Positions 1-8,837 of a DNA stretch of 64,000 nt are shown here, piece after piece. Each line of letters opens with the position of its first letter. The first letter of the stretch is position 1. The position numbers were made by a program, and so were the translations under genes. The stretch comes from Nitrospirota bacterium (GTDB lineage Bacteria; Nitrospirota; JACRHJ01), in assembly GCA_021784575.1 (NCBI GenBank), contig JAJYHX010000004.1, forward strand, positions 1-64,000, read 5' to 3'. The notes under the pieces were generated by a model, which worked only from the letters and a program-made list of their open reading frames with translations, did not search any database and was not told the origin of the DNA.

Positions 1-19
1 TCTTTTTCTCGGCAGTCAT
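1..19 (-). CDS. Start of a gene running off the left edge (partial)
   Basis: On the minus strand an ATG at position 19 is preceded by a strong Shine-Dalgarno GGAGGAAG at good spacing and opens the reading frame MTAEKK before the window ends. Only six codons are visible, so the product cannot be named. The ribosome-binding site is the main evidence that this is real. A 10-bp inverted copy of the start region lies upstream (see repeat entry). Confidence 0.45.
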
Positions 20-83
20 GTCTTCCTCCTCGGCTAAGGGTTTTGTGGTGAAACCATCTTAACCAAAGAGCGGCATGACTGCC
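11..83. repeat. 10-bp inverted repeat spanning a start codon
   Basis: GGCAGTCATG at 11-20 is perfectly complementary to CATGACTGCC at 74-83. In a minus-strand transcript the upstream arm would pair with the start codon and the next two codons of the partial gene at the left edge. This is seen in sequence; a regulatory role is inference. Confidence 0.5.
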
Positions 84-142
84 AGTTTTTAATAACTTTC
101 TGTAGGGGAAGAGCTTAACTTTTCCACATTATGTGTAAAAGC

Positions 143-1747
143 TTAGTTGTAAAGCTTAAGCGGTTTATATATTTTGTACGGCCCGAACTGCGCAACCATC
201 ACGCATCCATCGTTGAGAAATCTGTTCATCAGTGGAGCGTAATCATTAAAATCCCATTTTTCTCTTCTATCTAGTCGAAAATCAAAATGCACTATGTATT
301 TTGCCTTATCCCGCACATTACTTACTAATTTTTTTTCATCCTCCGAACTTTTAAGAACCAACGGGGCAAGATACTCGTAATTCATAACATTAGGCCTTTG
401 CGTTATAAAATAAATTCCAGGCATAGTGGTTGAGTATATTATGTCGTTCTTCTTTGTATGAGTATCTATATAAGAGACAAGTCCCTCGATTATATTTGCA
501 TCGGACTGAGCAACATATACAGGGGCAACTTTAATATTTAAAAGTTTTAAAGGCTGTTGTGGCTTTTGTATATTCATAAACATAATAAGATGATAAATAT
601 GGAATAGCGGAAAAACAGACAGGGACGCTACAATTACAATTTTTATGGCTTTATTATCATAACCCCTGTTTACCGCCATAGCTTCCGCTTTCCCATAAAT
701 TAACGATAAAAGATAGCAACCCATAATATACGTAGGAAGTAAAGAAATTAATGAATACAAATAAAATGGCACGAGGATCCATTTAGGCAATGACAAGATA
801 CCCCATGCAAAAATAATTAGAAGATATGAAGTTTCTTTATCCCAGGTTTTTCTAATTAGCCTTCTAAAAATTACGAAGAACACTATTAGAATGATTATTA
901 TTGGTATATAGTAGTAAAACTGTTGGGCAAGATACGTATGAATACTGTTCCAGTTGATACCTGAACTTATAAAATTAAAAAATGGTTTGGGGAAAATTTT
1001 CCCATATTGGACTTCGGCTCCAACTGCCCATAAAAAACACCAATACACTAAATCTCCCAAGGCATTGTGATAATAGAAATAAAAAACAACTGGCAAGATT
1101 ACAGCTGCTACCGGCGCAAAAAAGATCAATAGTTCCCGAATCATGCCTTCCAAGTTTATGCGCCTATAGGTATGAATTTGCCTTAAAAATATCGCGCATA
1201 TTCCAAGTGCCAGCATAAAAATCCCGGTATCTTGCATAAAAAATAAGTTAAGCCCCGCAAAAACCCCTGAAAGGATCAGCCATTTACACTTCCCTCTATC
1301 CAAATATATAAACAACAATGAAATTGTAGGAATACTTAAAGCGGTATAAAACACCTTGTGTGGAAATCCATTTGCAAAGATATAAAGAATACACGCAAGA
1401 AATGCAAAAAAAGATGGCATTAATTTCTTTGAGAGCGGGTAAAGAAATATGACACCTACTAATTGTGCCGTGCCCCACATCAGCCTCTCAACAAGAATGT
1501 TTTGACCAAAAATTTTAAAAAGCCCCGCAAGAAGCATGTAGCGTCCGGGCGCATAAACTACTGGAATATTTTTATAGAGGATATCCCCTCTGGCGATCCT
1601 TTGTGCTGCAGATAATATGCTACCCTCGTCAAAAAGGTTGAGACCGTACCTATAGGTAGACATCGTGTGTATAATTTGGATGCCTGATAGCAACATTACT
1701 AAAAATAATGCATACCCTTTGAATGTTTTTTGGTGCGCCTTGTGCAT
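143..1747 (-). CDS. ArnT/PMT-like GT-C membrane glycosyltransferase
   Basis: 534-residue polytopic membrane protein of the GT-C fold type (ArnT / dolichyl-phosphate mannosyltransferase-like). Such enzymes move a sugar from a polyprenyl-phosphate carrier to a periplasmic acceptor. After the first membrane helix (about residues 11-29) comes an acidic loop LFDEG, the place where GT-C enzymes carry their catalytic Asp/Glu. About ten hydrophobic segments follow, then a soluble C-terminal domain from about residue 410. It lies 25 bp downstream of the radical SAM gene and probably ends the operon that starts at 4815. No Shine-Dalgarno is visible before the ATG, so the start is less certain. The acceptor and sugar are unknown. 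Base composition is clearly more A+T-rich than most of the window. Confidence 0.7.
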   Translation of the reverse strand: MHKAHQKTFKGYALFLVMLLSGIQIIHTMSTYRYGLNLFDEGSILSAAQRIARGDILYKNIPVVYAPGRYMLLAGLFKIFGQNILVERLMWGTAQLVGVIFLYPLSKKLMPSFFAFLACILYIFANGFPHKVFYTALSIPTISLLFIYLDRGKCKWLILSGVFAGLNLFFMQDTGIFMLALGICAIFLRQIHTYRRINLEGMIRELLIFFAPVAAVILPVVFYFYYHNALGDLVYWCFLWAVGAEVQYGKIFPKPFFNFISSGINWNSIHTYLAQQFYYYIPIIIILIVFFVIFRRLIRKTWDKETSYLLIIFAWGILSLPKWILVPFYLYSLISLLPTYIMGCYLLSLIYGKAEAMAVNRGYDNKAIKIVIVASLSVFPLFHIYHLIMFMNIQKPQQPLKLLNIKVAPVYVAQSDANIIEGLVSYIDTHTKKNDIIYSTTMPGIYFITQRPNVMNYEYLAPLVLKSSEDEKKLVSNVRDKAKYIVHFDFRLDRREKWDFNDYAPLMNRFLNDGCVMVAQFGPYKIYKPLKLYN

Positions 1748-1772
1748 ATTTGTTTTTTACAATTACTTCTCT

Positions 1773-3233
1773 CTATCCCTTTTCTCTTGCCAATATTTTA
1801 AAATATGAAATTCCAAACGACATAAGGCGCGATAAAAACCGTAATCGTGGAAAATTCTTAAATAGCGTAAACAAATACATCGGCCTAAAATAAAATCTTC
1901 GGTATGCCTTTCCTATCGCACTGTTAATGTCTTTGGGGTATAAATCATTAACTTTCACAACTGCATTTTTCCCGTCATTATGAAAATAATCATAACTATC
2001 CACGGTTATCATATTCTCTTTTATAGCGATACAATAAAATTCGGTTCCTGGAAAAGGTATGGCTGGATAAAATTCTACGAAATCCGGGTTTAATTGAATT
2101 GCAAATTTGATTGTATTTGTTATGCTTTTTTTTGTTTCTCCGGGTAGACCAAATATAAAATATACAAGCGATATTATTTTAGACTCTCTTAACAATTTTA
2201 CAGTTTGAGTTATTTGATCCGGGGTAGTTCTTTTGCGCATTCTATTGAGCATATCTTCATCGCCACTTTCGCCGCCGATCGAAAGCATTGAACATCCAGC
2301 TTCTGCCATCAAATTAAACATCTCTCTATCCAAACAATCTACCCTTGTATTGCTCCACCACGTAATATTAAGCCTGTCCTTTATTATTCCCCTACACAAT
2401 TCCTTTACAAACCCTGGGTTGTATGTAAAATCGTCTGCGTAAAACCAAAAATGTCTAACATCAAATTTCTCAATATTCAATTTTATTTCCTCAATGATAG
2501 ACTCAACAGAGCGGTACCGCACCTTGTAGCCATAAAATATATGGCCTACGCAAAAAATACATCTTTGCGGGCATCCGCGGCTTGTATTAATAATCAGATA
2601 AGGTTTATTAAATACCGGATGAATATAATACTTAATAGGCAAAAATTCCCATGCGGGAATTCCAAGTGAATCTAAATTATCGCAAAAAATTGATGGATTT
2701 TTTTTTATACTTTGACTTTTTGTTGCAAGACCTGGTATGTCTGTAAAGTTTTTTGTTCCCGCAGAGGCTTCGTCAGCGATTTTAAAAGCAACTACTTCAG
2801 GCTCACCAGAAATTACTGCATCAATTGCAGGATTGTCTTTGATAATTTCATTGGGTGAGACTGAAACATGTACACCAAATGCGATCAAAAAAACTTTGGG
2901 TATTTTTTTTTTAATTTCTTCCGCAGTCTTAACATCATATGAAAAAGTAGGAGTCGACGTATTTAAAAAAATGAAGTTTGGCTTCCATTCATAAAGTTTT
3001 TCATTCAGAGCATCTACGCTTATATTCTCGGCAATACAGTCCCAGACTTTTACCTTGTACCCCCCCTTTGAAAGACCTGACGCCATATACGCCAATGTCA
3101 TCTGCGGTATTGAATTTTTTCTGATCTTCTGGGAAAGCTGGCACCGTCCCTCGCGGATAAAAGGAACGGGATATGGCGGGTTGATCAAGGCAAATTTCAG
3201 CGGATTATTAGTGGCCCTTAAACTATTCATCAC
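1773..3233 (-). CDS. B12-binding domain radical SAM protein
   Basis: 486 residues with an N-terminal cobalamin-binding-type Rossmann domain (starts ALINPPYP, about residues 13-160) and a radical SAM domain whose cluster motif is TSRGCPQRCIFC (CxxxCxxC), followed by GGESGDED and FGLPGE motifs typical of the family. The N-terminal domain lacks an obvious DxHxxG cobalamin-ligand motif, which is common in this group. Family members carry out radical methylations or rearrangements on lipids, sugars or natural products; the substrate is unknown. It sits between a GT2 and a GT-C glycosyltransferase, 5 bp downstream of the GT2 stop, so a role in modifying a surface glycan or lipid carrier is the likely reading (inference). 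Confidence 0.8.
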   Translation of the reverse strand: MMNSLRATNNPLKFALINPPYPVPFIREGRCQLSQKIRKNSIPQMTLAYMASGLSKGGYKVKVWDCIAENISVDALNEKLYEWKPNFIFLNTSTPTFSYDVKTAEEIKKKIPKVFLIAFGVHVSVSPNEIIKDNPAIDAVISGEPEVVAFKIADEASAGTKNFTDIPGLATKSQSIKKNPSIFCDNLDSLGIPAWEFLPIKYYIHPVFNKPYLIINTSRGCPQRCIFCVGHIFYGYKVRYRSVESIIEEIKLNIEKFDVRHFWFYADDFTYNPGFVKELCRGIIKDRLNITWWSNTRVDCLDREMFNLMAEAGCSMLSIGGESGDEDMLNRMRKRTTPDQITQTVKLLRESKIISLVYFIFGLPGETKKSITNTIKFAIQLNPDFVEFYPAIPFPGTEFYCIAIKENMITVDSYDYFHNDGKNAVVKVNDLYPKDINSAIGKAYRRFYFRPMYLFTLFKNFPRLRFLSRLMSFGISYFKILAREKG

Positions 3234-3238
3234 TCGAT

Positions 3239-3976
3239 TTACTTGCCAATATTTTTAACAACAAGAACCAAGTACCCGATTATAGTTGCATAGTTATTCA
3301 TTTTACTCGAACTTTCCTTGAGATCATACCGTAATATTAAAGGAACTTCTGCCACAGACGCTTTCAGGCGTATCATCTTTATTAAAATTTCCGGCGTTGC
3401 GGTAAATCCAAGACCTTTCAATTCTATAAAATTATTCTTATAAATATCAATAGCTTTTTGTATTATGTTAACCTTGTATGCCCTATAACCACAAGAATAA
3501 TCTTTAAGACCTTTAACCGGAAAACATGTTTTTGCAAGCAGGTTTGCTCCCCTACTGAAAAATCTTCTATTCCAAGACAGACCTACTTGCTGTCCGCCTT
3601 TTGCATACCTGGATGCCACAACAATATCGTAACCCTCGTTAAGTTTATCTATCATAGCCGGGATACAACCCGGATCTTGGGTATCGTCCGCATCCATACA
3701 TATAGCTACATCGCCATTAGCACCGAGCGTCGCGACTTGTTCAAACCCGTCCCTTAGCGTCTCCCCTAGCCCACGGTTCATTTTGTGAGTTATTATATTT
3801 ATGGGGATAACGGCTGAGAGTCTTTCAAGGATTTGCTGTGAATCGTCCTTGCTTCCATCGTTTACGGCTATGATCGTATATGGTAATCTGGCGGTTATTA
3901 ATACGTTTTTAATCTTTGTAATCAGTGTCTCAAGTCTGGCGGCTTCATTGAAAATAGGGAGGATTATGTAAATCAT
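3239..3976 (-). CDS. Family 2 glycosyltransferase
   Basis: GT-A fold glycosyltransferase of the dolichyl-phosphate mannose synthase-like type. It shows the N-terminal ILPIFNEA strand, the VNDGSKDDS nucleotide-binding motif and the metal-binding motif MDADDTQDP. There is no C-terminal membrane anchor, apart from one mildly hydrophobic stretch near the end. The track begins the ORF at 4024, but I take the internal ATG at 3976: it gives the usual N-terminus (MIYIILPIFNEA, 245 residues) and overlaps the methyltransferase stop as ATGA, a typical translational-coupling arrangement. It probably transfers a sugar from a nucleotide sugar to a lipid carrier that feeds the neighbouring GT-C enzyme (inference). 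Confidence 0.85.
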   Translation of the reverse strand: MIYIILPIFNEAARLETLITKIKNVLITARLPYTIIAVNDGSKDDSQQILERLSAVIPINIITHKMNRGLGETLRDGFEQVATLGANGDVAICMDADDTQDPGCIPAMIDKLNEGYDIVVASRYAKGGQQVGLSWNRRFFSRGANLLAKTCFPVKGLKDYSCGYRAYKVNIIQKAIDIYKNNFIELKGLGFTATPEILIKMIRLKASVAEVPLILRYDLKESSSKMNNYATIIGYLVLVVKNIGK

Positions 3977-4815
3977 TTGATTTTTTGAATTTTTCTGAAA
4001 TAGACTATCATATAAAACCCCCAATATTGATGAGTAATTTTTTCAAGCCACCATAAAAATTTTTTCATTGCATTAAAAAAAAAACATTTTCTTCGTGGTA
4101 AAAAATCTATTAAACGGCTAAAACCTGTTTGATAGCATTCAATTTTAATATCAAAATGAGAAAAGATTTTTTTTACTTCACGTTTCGAATATTTATTTAA
4201 TACGGGACAGTGTAACAGCTCTAATATTGCTGTACCTTTTGTCGGGTTAAGTTCTTTTGGGGCAGAGAGTTTATATTCCCCGTAAAAACTCTTTAACGAT
4301 CTAATTAATGAAACAATTGTAGATTGTATAGTATATTTGCGGTACATCATTACAGCCCCATATCCATCAGACTTTAGCACTTTGTAAATTCCTTCAAATG
4401 CTGCTGTTATATCTGGTGTATGATCTAACACTCCATAAGAATAAACAACATCTATTGAATTCTCTTTTATCGGCAGTTCTTCGGCATCAGCCAAAATTAG
4501 ATCGATATTAGGACAATTGAGTCTTTTTATTTTCTCGGAAGCTAATCTTATTGAATTTTCGGTGATATCAATACCTATAACTTTTCTTGCTTCTTTTGCT
4601 AATAGCAACGTATCAAGGCCAGGTCCACAACCTATTTCCAAAACCTTTCTATCTGATAGATTTAAATTTTTTATTATTTGTGGAATCCACGGCTCCTTTT
4701 TATACCTCCATTCGCTCTGTTCTTCAACGGAACTCCAGGAGCCTCCACAGGGATTGCTATTCCAAAAATGTCTCGATAAACTTTTAGCTTCCCTTTTAGA
4801 TTCTTTAGATCCCAT
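3973..4815 (-). CDS. Class I SAM-dependent methyltransferase
   Basis: 280-residue UbiE/Coq5-type methyltransferase. Motif I reads VLEIGCGPG, followed by the acidic IGID that binds the SAM ribose, then ADAEELP and the post-motif DVVYSYGVLDHTPD. The C-terminal part is less conserved and basic, and ends in aromatic-rich sequence. It is first in a four-gene A+T-rich glycan cluster and overlaps the GT2 gene by 4 bp, so methylation of a sugar or a lipid-linked glycan is likely. The substrate cannot be told from the sequence. No good Shine-Dalgarno precedes the ATG; a promoter lies so close that the message may be leaderless. Confidence 0.8.
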   Translation of the reverse strand: MGSKESKREAKSLSRHFWNSNPCGGSWSSVEEQSEWRYKKEPWIPQIIKNLNLSDRKVLEIGCGPGLDTLLLAKEARKVIGIDITENSIRLASEKIKRLNCPNIDLILADAEELPIKENSIDVVYSYGVLDHTPDITAAFEGIYKVLKSDGYGAVMMYRKYTIQSTIVSLIRSLKSFYGEYKLSAPKELNPTKGTAILELLHCPVLNKYSKREVKKIFSHFDIKIECYQTGFSRLIDFLPRRKCFFFNAMKKFLWWLEKITHQYWGFYMIVYFRKIQKIK

Positions 4816-4820
4816 GATTT

Positions 4821-4849
4821 CTTATACCATCATTCTTGTTTTTTTTCAA
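4821..4849 (-). promoter_or_regulatory. Sigma-70-like promoter for the glycan cluster
   Basis: On the minus strand TTGAAA (4849-4844), a 17-nt spacer and TATAAG (4826-4821). The -10 box ends 5 nt before the ATG of the methyltransferase, so transcription would start at about the start codon itself. Confidence 0.45.
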
Positions 4850-4868
4850 TAAAAACCATTAAGAAAGA

Positions 4869-4895
4869 AGATGCCCTCCAGTATGAAGGGCATCT
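4869..4895 (-). terminator. Hairpin terminator after the NHL protein gene
   Basis: Perfect 9-bp stem AGATGCCCT / AGGGCATCT with a 9-nt loop, 25 bp downstream of the stop at 4920. On the minus strand it is followed by the T-rich run TCTTTCTTAAT, a weak but plausible intrinsic terminator. It separates this gene from the glycan cluster. Confidence 0.6.
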
Positions 4896-4919
4896 CAAAA
4901 TTTCCAATTTAGTCAATCG

Positions 4920-7900
4920 CTATGGCAGTGCCTGAACTGCCGCTGTTTCAGGCGAATAACTACTGTTCACCCCGTCCGTTGTAGCCGAAACCTTGTAATA
5001 GTAATTAACACCTGAAGTCGCAGTGGTATCGACAAATGAGCTTGTGCCAGCCGTCACTTGCCCTATCTTCGTATAGGGACCGCCATATTGGGTTGCGCGC
5101 CATATGTAATAGTATGTAACATCCATTGCGCCTTTTGGAATGCTCAATGAATTCAAAGGATCGTCATCAGACAGCACCCAACTTACCGTTATTTGTTTCG
5201 AGGCTGGCGTTGTAGTAACGCCGTTTGGCGCGAGAGGGTGAAGCACTGCGAGGAAGGCAGTCACGGTATTAGGAGTAGTATAACCGCTTGTAATTTCCGT
5301 ATAATCATAGTTAGTAGAGTACCCTTCAATAGGCAGATTGGAGGTAGCCACTGCATATCCGACGGTTCCAGTAGCAACTCCCGCCATTTCCGGGCTGAAA
5401 GATACAAGCCCCTGAGCGGCCACTGTTTTTGTTTGAGTCAAGATCAATGAACCGCTACTGTTATACCAATTCATTGTCACGTTAACGGAAGCGCTGTTAG
5501 GATTCATGACCGTCTCCCACGTCGTAAAGCCGCTTGAAGACGTAGCGGTTGCCTGAAAATTCCCAAAATACAATATATTACCTGAGTATATCGGGTTTTG
5601 AAAATTATACGAGGCACCTTGCCCAATGTAATTCGTTGTAAAACCAAGTAAAGATGCGGTCGGCGCTGTGATTATCGATGTACCTTTTGTTGTCCATGTA
5701 GTTGCGGGACATGCTGGCTCAAGCGCAGTTATTCCACACAAAGCAGGCGTCCAGCTCGCCGAGCCATTTGCTGTATAACTTTTAGTTTCTGGCCCCAAGT
5801 CGTTGCCCGATATGTCATGCCAATCTGCCGTGACATTTATCGAAGTGCTTGACGAACTTTTTAACGAATACCATGTTGACCATGTGGCATCCCAGTTACA
5901 TGGATTTTGATTATAAAAGTTAGAGGTATAGTAAATCGGCACCTGATCGTTGGGAGTAAATAATTCATAGCCATCGGTCATCTGATAGATATGTGTATTA
6001 GTGTCCCAAAAATCGTAACGTATATATCCCAAAACCGGGCTTGGGCAGTCTATCTCGATATTCCCCTTTGTTGCGGTTATCCCTGCATATTTAGGCGCCC
6101 ATTTAACGTTTCCATGTGCGGGAATAGTAATATTGATCGGTGTGCCGCCGGGATTTAACAGGGTATTTGTCATATCATAAACATAAATGGAAACCGTAAC
6201 CGCGCTGGCATTAGGATTTTTCAGGAAGAGATATGTAAATTCATCGCGCGAATGAGTGTCATAGTTAACCAAGTTATCCCATAAAGGACAGTAGAGGGTC
6301 GTATAAGCTTTAGAAGCCGGAAGCATAGCCGGCCCTGATTCCTCTAACGCCGTATTGTTATTAAACACGTCCATATATTCGTTGCCTATCAATATCCCCC
6401 CCTGCATAGCTATTTCTACACTGCCCGTGGAGGTACTATTGGGGTATGTCGAAGGATCTATCTCAATGCTCTGATGTGGTCCAAAACTAAGACCGCTTGT
6501 GTTGGTGGCATTGCCGTTCATATCGTAAATCGTCATAGTACCTGTTACGCTGTTCGTTGTAGGATTGGATACTTCAAATCGCGTTGTCCAACTCTGATTC
6601 GGAGTGCTAACACCTTCCACCGAAGTCTCGTTGCCAAAAGCGTAATACATACCTACAAGGGTTCCGGATGGCGCCTGGCAGGTCGAGGTGTCCAACGGGT
6701 CTGTCTGTCTTAAGACTTGGGCACCATCTTTTAGCGTACAACCGTCGGTATTCGGATTGTTCGGGTTTGTATGCACATAGTATGCGCTACCGTTATATGT
6801 CCCGGCGGCTACTCTGCCCTCTTCCTGACCGTCTGTAAGTCCGTCGCCGTCGCTGTCGGCCTTGGTCATGTCGGTAGAGGCATTATTGTAGTTATAGTTG
6901 TGCACCTGGCCGCTTATGGCGTCCGTATAGCTGCCGGAACCGTTATATGTGCCGTTGAGCTCATCCCCGTTGAGCAAGCCATCACCGTCGTAGTCGGTGT
7001 TTGAGGCGCCGTAGAGGGCATACAGGTAGTTGGTATAGTTGGGGGTATTAGCCCCGTTGGGTTCTGTCCAAGTATTCCCGTCGTAACTGGTGCCGTCGGT
7101 AATTATGCTGAACTTGCTGCTGGTGGCTGTGGCAATATTGCCCGATGCATCGGTGACGGTAGCATATATTTTCCAGTCGCCGGTAGGCTCTGGCGGAGTA
7201 ATATTATACCCGCCGATATAAGCAGTCCAGTTCCAGGCAAAGGTACCGTTATAGCTCCCGCCCGCAGTGGATATGGTGGCCGTCTGTGTGGCAAGCGGCA
7301 ACAACACCGACGGGGCAAGAACATTGTAATAATACAATTTTACAGTAAGATTTCCGGCGTTCGGGTCTGAAACCGTATAACTGATAGTATACGGCGTGGC
7401 CGTCGGGACGGTGTCCGCGGCAGGAGTAAGCGACGTAATGGACGGCGGCGGGCCCTGATTAGCGACAAATACCGCTATATTGCTGCTCTGGTTGTTTGCA
7501 ACATACAACTCCTGTCCGCTGTTTCCATAGCCAAGCGCCACACCCGTCGGAGTGTTGAGGTAGCCCTGCGTGGCGCTGCCGGAATAATTGAATGCGGCAT
7601 TCAGGGTGGCGCCGTTTATATCGAACTCCTGGACAACCTGCTGTAATGAATCGTCTACAAGAAGACGGTTGAAAATGCTGTCATACGCCAGGTCGCTTAC
7701 ACGAAGGAACTTGCCAAAACCATCGCCCTCGGCTCCCACGCTAGCTTGCCATGTCGGGGCGGTAGTTATGGCTTTGGTTGTGTCATTATAAACATAGTAA
7801 AATTCCTGCACCCTGTAGTTTCCCTGGTCGCCAACGTAAAAATACTGCGTAGTAGCGGTGCCGGAGTCACTGCTGTTGGCGAAAGTTATACCTGATGGGA

Positions 7901-8468
7901 AATAAAAATACCCGTTTGTATTACCGGAGGTGCCAAAGTATGAATTATAGCTTCCATCGGCGTTATAAATAAGTACGACGTCGTTGTCGCCATCAGCGAC
8001 AAATATCTGCCCGGAAGGAGCGATCGCAATGCTGTCCGGGAAGCTGATTACAGAAGACGGGGCGGGCGCAGCCGGTGCCGGAAGCTTATTGCCAGTAGTG
8101 CCGGGCAGGTTGGTCAAGACGCCGGTTTTGTCATATATCCATACGCATTTGTTGGTGGAATCGCCCACGAATATGTTATTGGTATCAACGGCTACGCCGA
8201 CTGGCGAACCGCTGATGGAGAATGAAAACTGGTAGTTGTAATTTTTGTCGTATTTCCTGACTGCGTAATCGCCCCCTCCGGCGTCGGTAACATAAATGTC
8301 GCCGTTTGCCGAATCAACCGCGATCTTGTCTGGCTGCAAAAGATTCCCTGAACTTATAGCAGTCGTGTATGTTCCATATCCCGCCGCCCAGCTCTTGGCT
8401 GGACCAATGGAAACACCGAAAACAACGACCAGCAAACCTGCAAGGCAAAATAACCCGAGCCTCCTCAT
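4920..8468 (-). CDS. Large exported NHL-repeat / calcium-binding / FN3 protein
   Basis: 1182 residues from the chosen ATG. The track's TTG start at 8588 adds 40 residues and would lie inside a promoter element; the ATG at 8468 gives a clean signal peptide (MRRLGLFCLAGLLVVV, cleavage near AKSWAA) and has GGTGGG upstream. Domain order: signal peptide; NHL-type beta-propeller repeats to about residue 340 (for example NGDIYVTDAGGGDYAVRKYD); an Ig-like domain; two thrombospondin type-3-like calcium loops (DYDGDGLLNGDE and DSDGDGLTDGQE); about 400 residues of Thr/Ser/Asn-rich beta-sandwich repeats; a C-terminal fibronectin type III domain. No C-terminal anchor or sorting motif is seen, so it is probably secreted or loosely surface-bound. 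The function is unknown; an extracellular matrix or adhesive role is a guess. Confidence 0.8.
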   Translation of the reverse strand: MRRLGLFCLAGLLVVVFGVSIGPAKSWAAGYGTYTTAISSGNLLQPDKIAVDSANGDIYVTDAGGGDYAVRKYDKNYNYQFSFSISGSPVGVAVDTNNIFVGDSTNKCVWIYDKTGVLTNLPGTTGNKLPAPAAPAPSSVISFPDSIAIAPSGQIFVADGDNDVVLIYNADGSYNSYFGTSGNTNGYFYFPSGITFANSSDSGTATTQYFYVGDQGNYRVQEFYYVYNDTTKAITTAPTWQASVGAEGDGFGKFLRVSDLAYDSIFNRLLVDDSLQQVVQEFDINGATLNAAFNYSGSATQGYLNTPTGVALGYGNSGQELYVANNQSSNIAVFVANQGPPPSITSLTPAADTVPTATPYTISYTVSDPNAGNLTVKLYYYNVLAPSVLLPLATQTATISTAGGSYNGTFAWNWTAYIGGYNITPPEPTGDWKIYATVTDASGNIATATSSKFSIITDGTSYDGNTWTEPNGANTPNYTNYLYALYGASNTDYDGDGLLNGDELNGTYNGSGSYTDAISGQVHNYNYNNASTDMTKADSDGDGLTDGQEEGRVAAGTYNGSAYYVHTNPNNPNTDGCTLKDGAQVLRQTDPLDTSTCQAPSGTLVGMYYAFGNETSVEGVSTPNQSWTTRFEVSNPTTNSVTGTMTIYDMNGNATNTSGLSFGPHQSIEIDPSTYPNSTSTGSVEIAMQGGILIGNEYMDVFNNNTALEESGPAMLPASKAYTTLYCPLWDNLVNYDTHSRDEFTYLFLKNPNASAVTVSIYVYDMTNTLLNPGGTPINITIPAHGNVKWAPKYAGITATKGNIEIDCPSPVLGYIRYDFWDTNTHIYQMTDGYELFTPNDQVPIYYTSNFYNQNPCNWDATWSTWYSLKSSSSTSINVTADWHDISGNDLGPETKSYTANGSASWTPALCGITALEPACPATTWTTKGTSIITAPTASLLGFTTNYIGQGASYNFQNPIYSGNILYFGNFQATATSSSGFTTWETVMNPNSASVNVTMNWYNSSGSLILTQTKTVAAQGLVSFSPEMAGVATGTVGYAVATSNLPIEGYSTNYDYTEITSGYTTPNTVTAFLAVLHPLAPNGVTTTPASKQITVSWVLSDDDPLNSLSIPKGAMDVTYYYIWRATQYGGPYTKIGQVTAGTSSFVDTTATSGVNYYYKVSATTDGVNSSYSPETAAVQALP

Positions 8469-8584
8469 AACCCACCGCCTTTTCTGTTTTAAATTTGAAA
8501 TCTCAAAATGAATAAGTTCTGAAGTTATGCGTCTCTTCCTTAAAAACTCTATAAAATCAAAGCTATCTTCAGTATATATTGGAA

Positions 8585-8600
8585 GCAATAACTATGCCAA
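8585..8600 (-). promoter_or_regulatory. Sigma-54-type -24/-12 promoter
   Basis: The minus strand reads TTGGCATAGTTATTGC. This places GG and GC exactly 10 nt apart, as in the RpoN consensus TGGCAC-N5-TTGC. It lies about 105 nt upstream of the ATG of the NHL/FN3 protein gene and points toward it. Matching by eye only. Confidence 0.6.
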
Positions 8601-8811
8601 AGCATTAACAATCCGGCTTCTTACGGGCTGCGCAGCCCTCAATCTCCCTATTAAAAAAAGAAAAAATAATCTTGAAAGGTTTTAAATTCAAAAAACGCTC
8701 CAAAATCGCAATTTCCTCTAAATAAATCAAAAAAATCAGCAAAATCAAACTATTAAGCCATATAAACAAACGTTGGCCGCGCCTGATTAGCCGCAATGCA
8801 ATCAGTATTTT

Positions 8812-8835
8812 CACTCAAACGGCTTGAGTGTTTTT
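8812..8835 (+). terminator. Small hairpin followed by T5
   Basis: CACTCAA-ACGGC-TTGAGTG forms a perfect 7-bp stem followed on the plus strand by TTTTT. It lies just past the stop of the minus-strand radical SAM gene. The T-run is on the wrong side for that gene, so its use as a terminator is doubtful. Confidence 0.3.
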
Positions 8836-8837
8836 GC

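Larger units (their letters stand above)
8469..8837. other. Non-coding interval with promoter elements and hairpins
   Basis: An A+T-rich spacer between the NHL gene and the radical SAM gene. It contains the sigma-54-type element at 8585-8600, a 14-bp perfect palindrome GGGCTGCGCAGCCC at 8625-8638, and a hairpin at 8812-8830. The 69-residue ORF listed here has no ribosome-binding site and a low-complexity sequence, so I do not call it a gene. Confidence 0.6.

Noticed and set aside
8605-8814. 69-residue ORF before the NHL gene
   Set aside because: Low-complexity Leu/Ile/Lys sequence with no ribosome-binding site in a promoter region.
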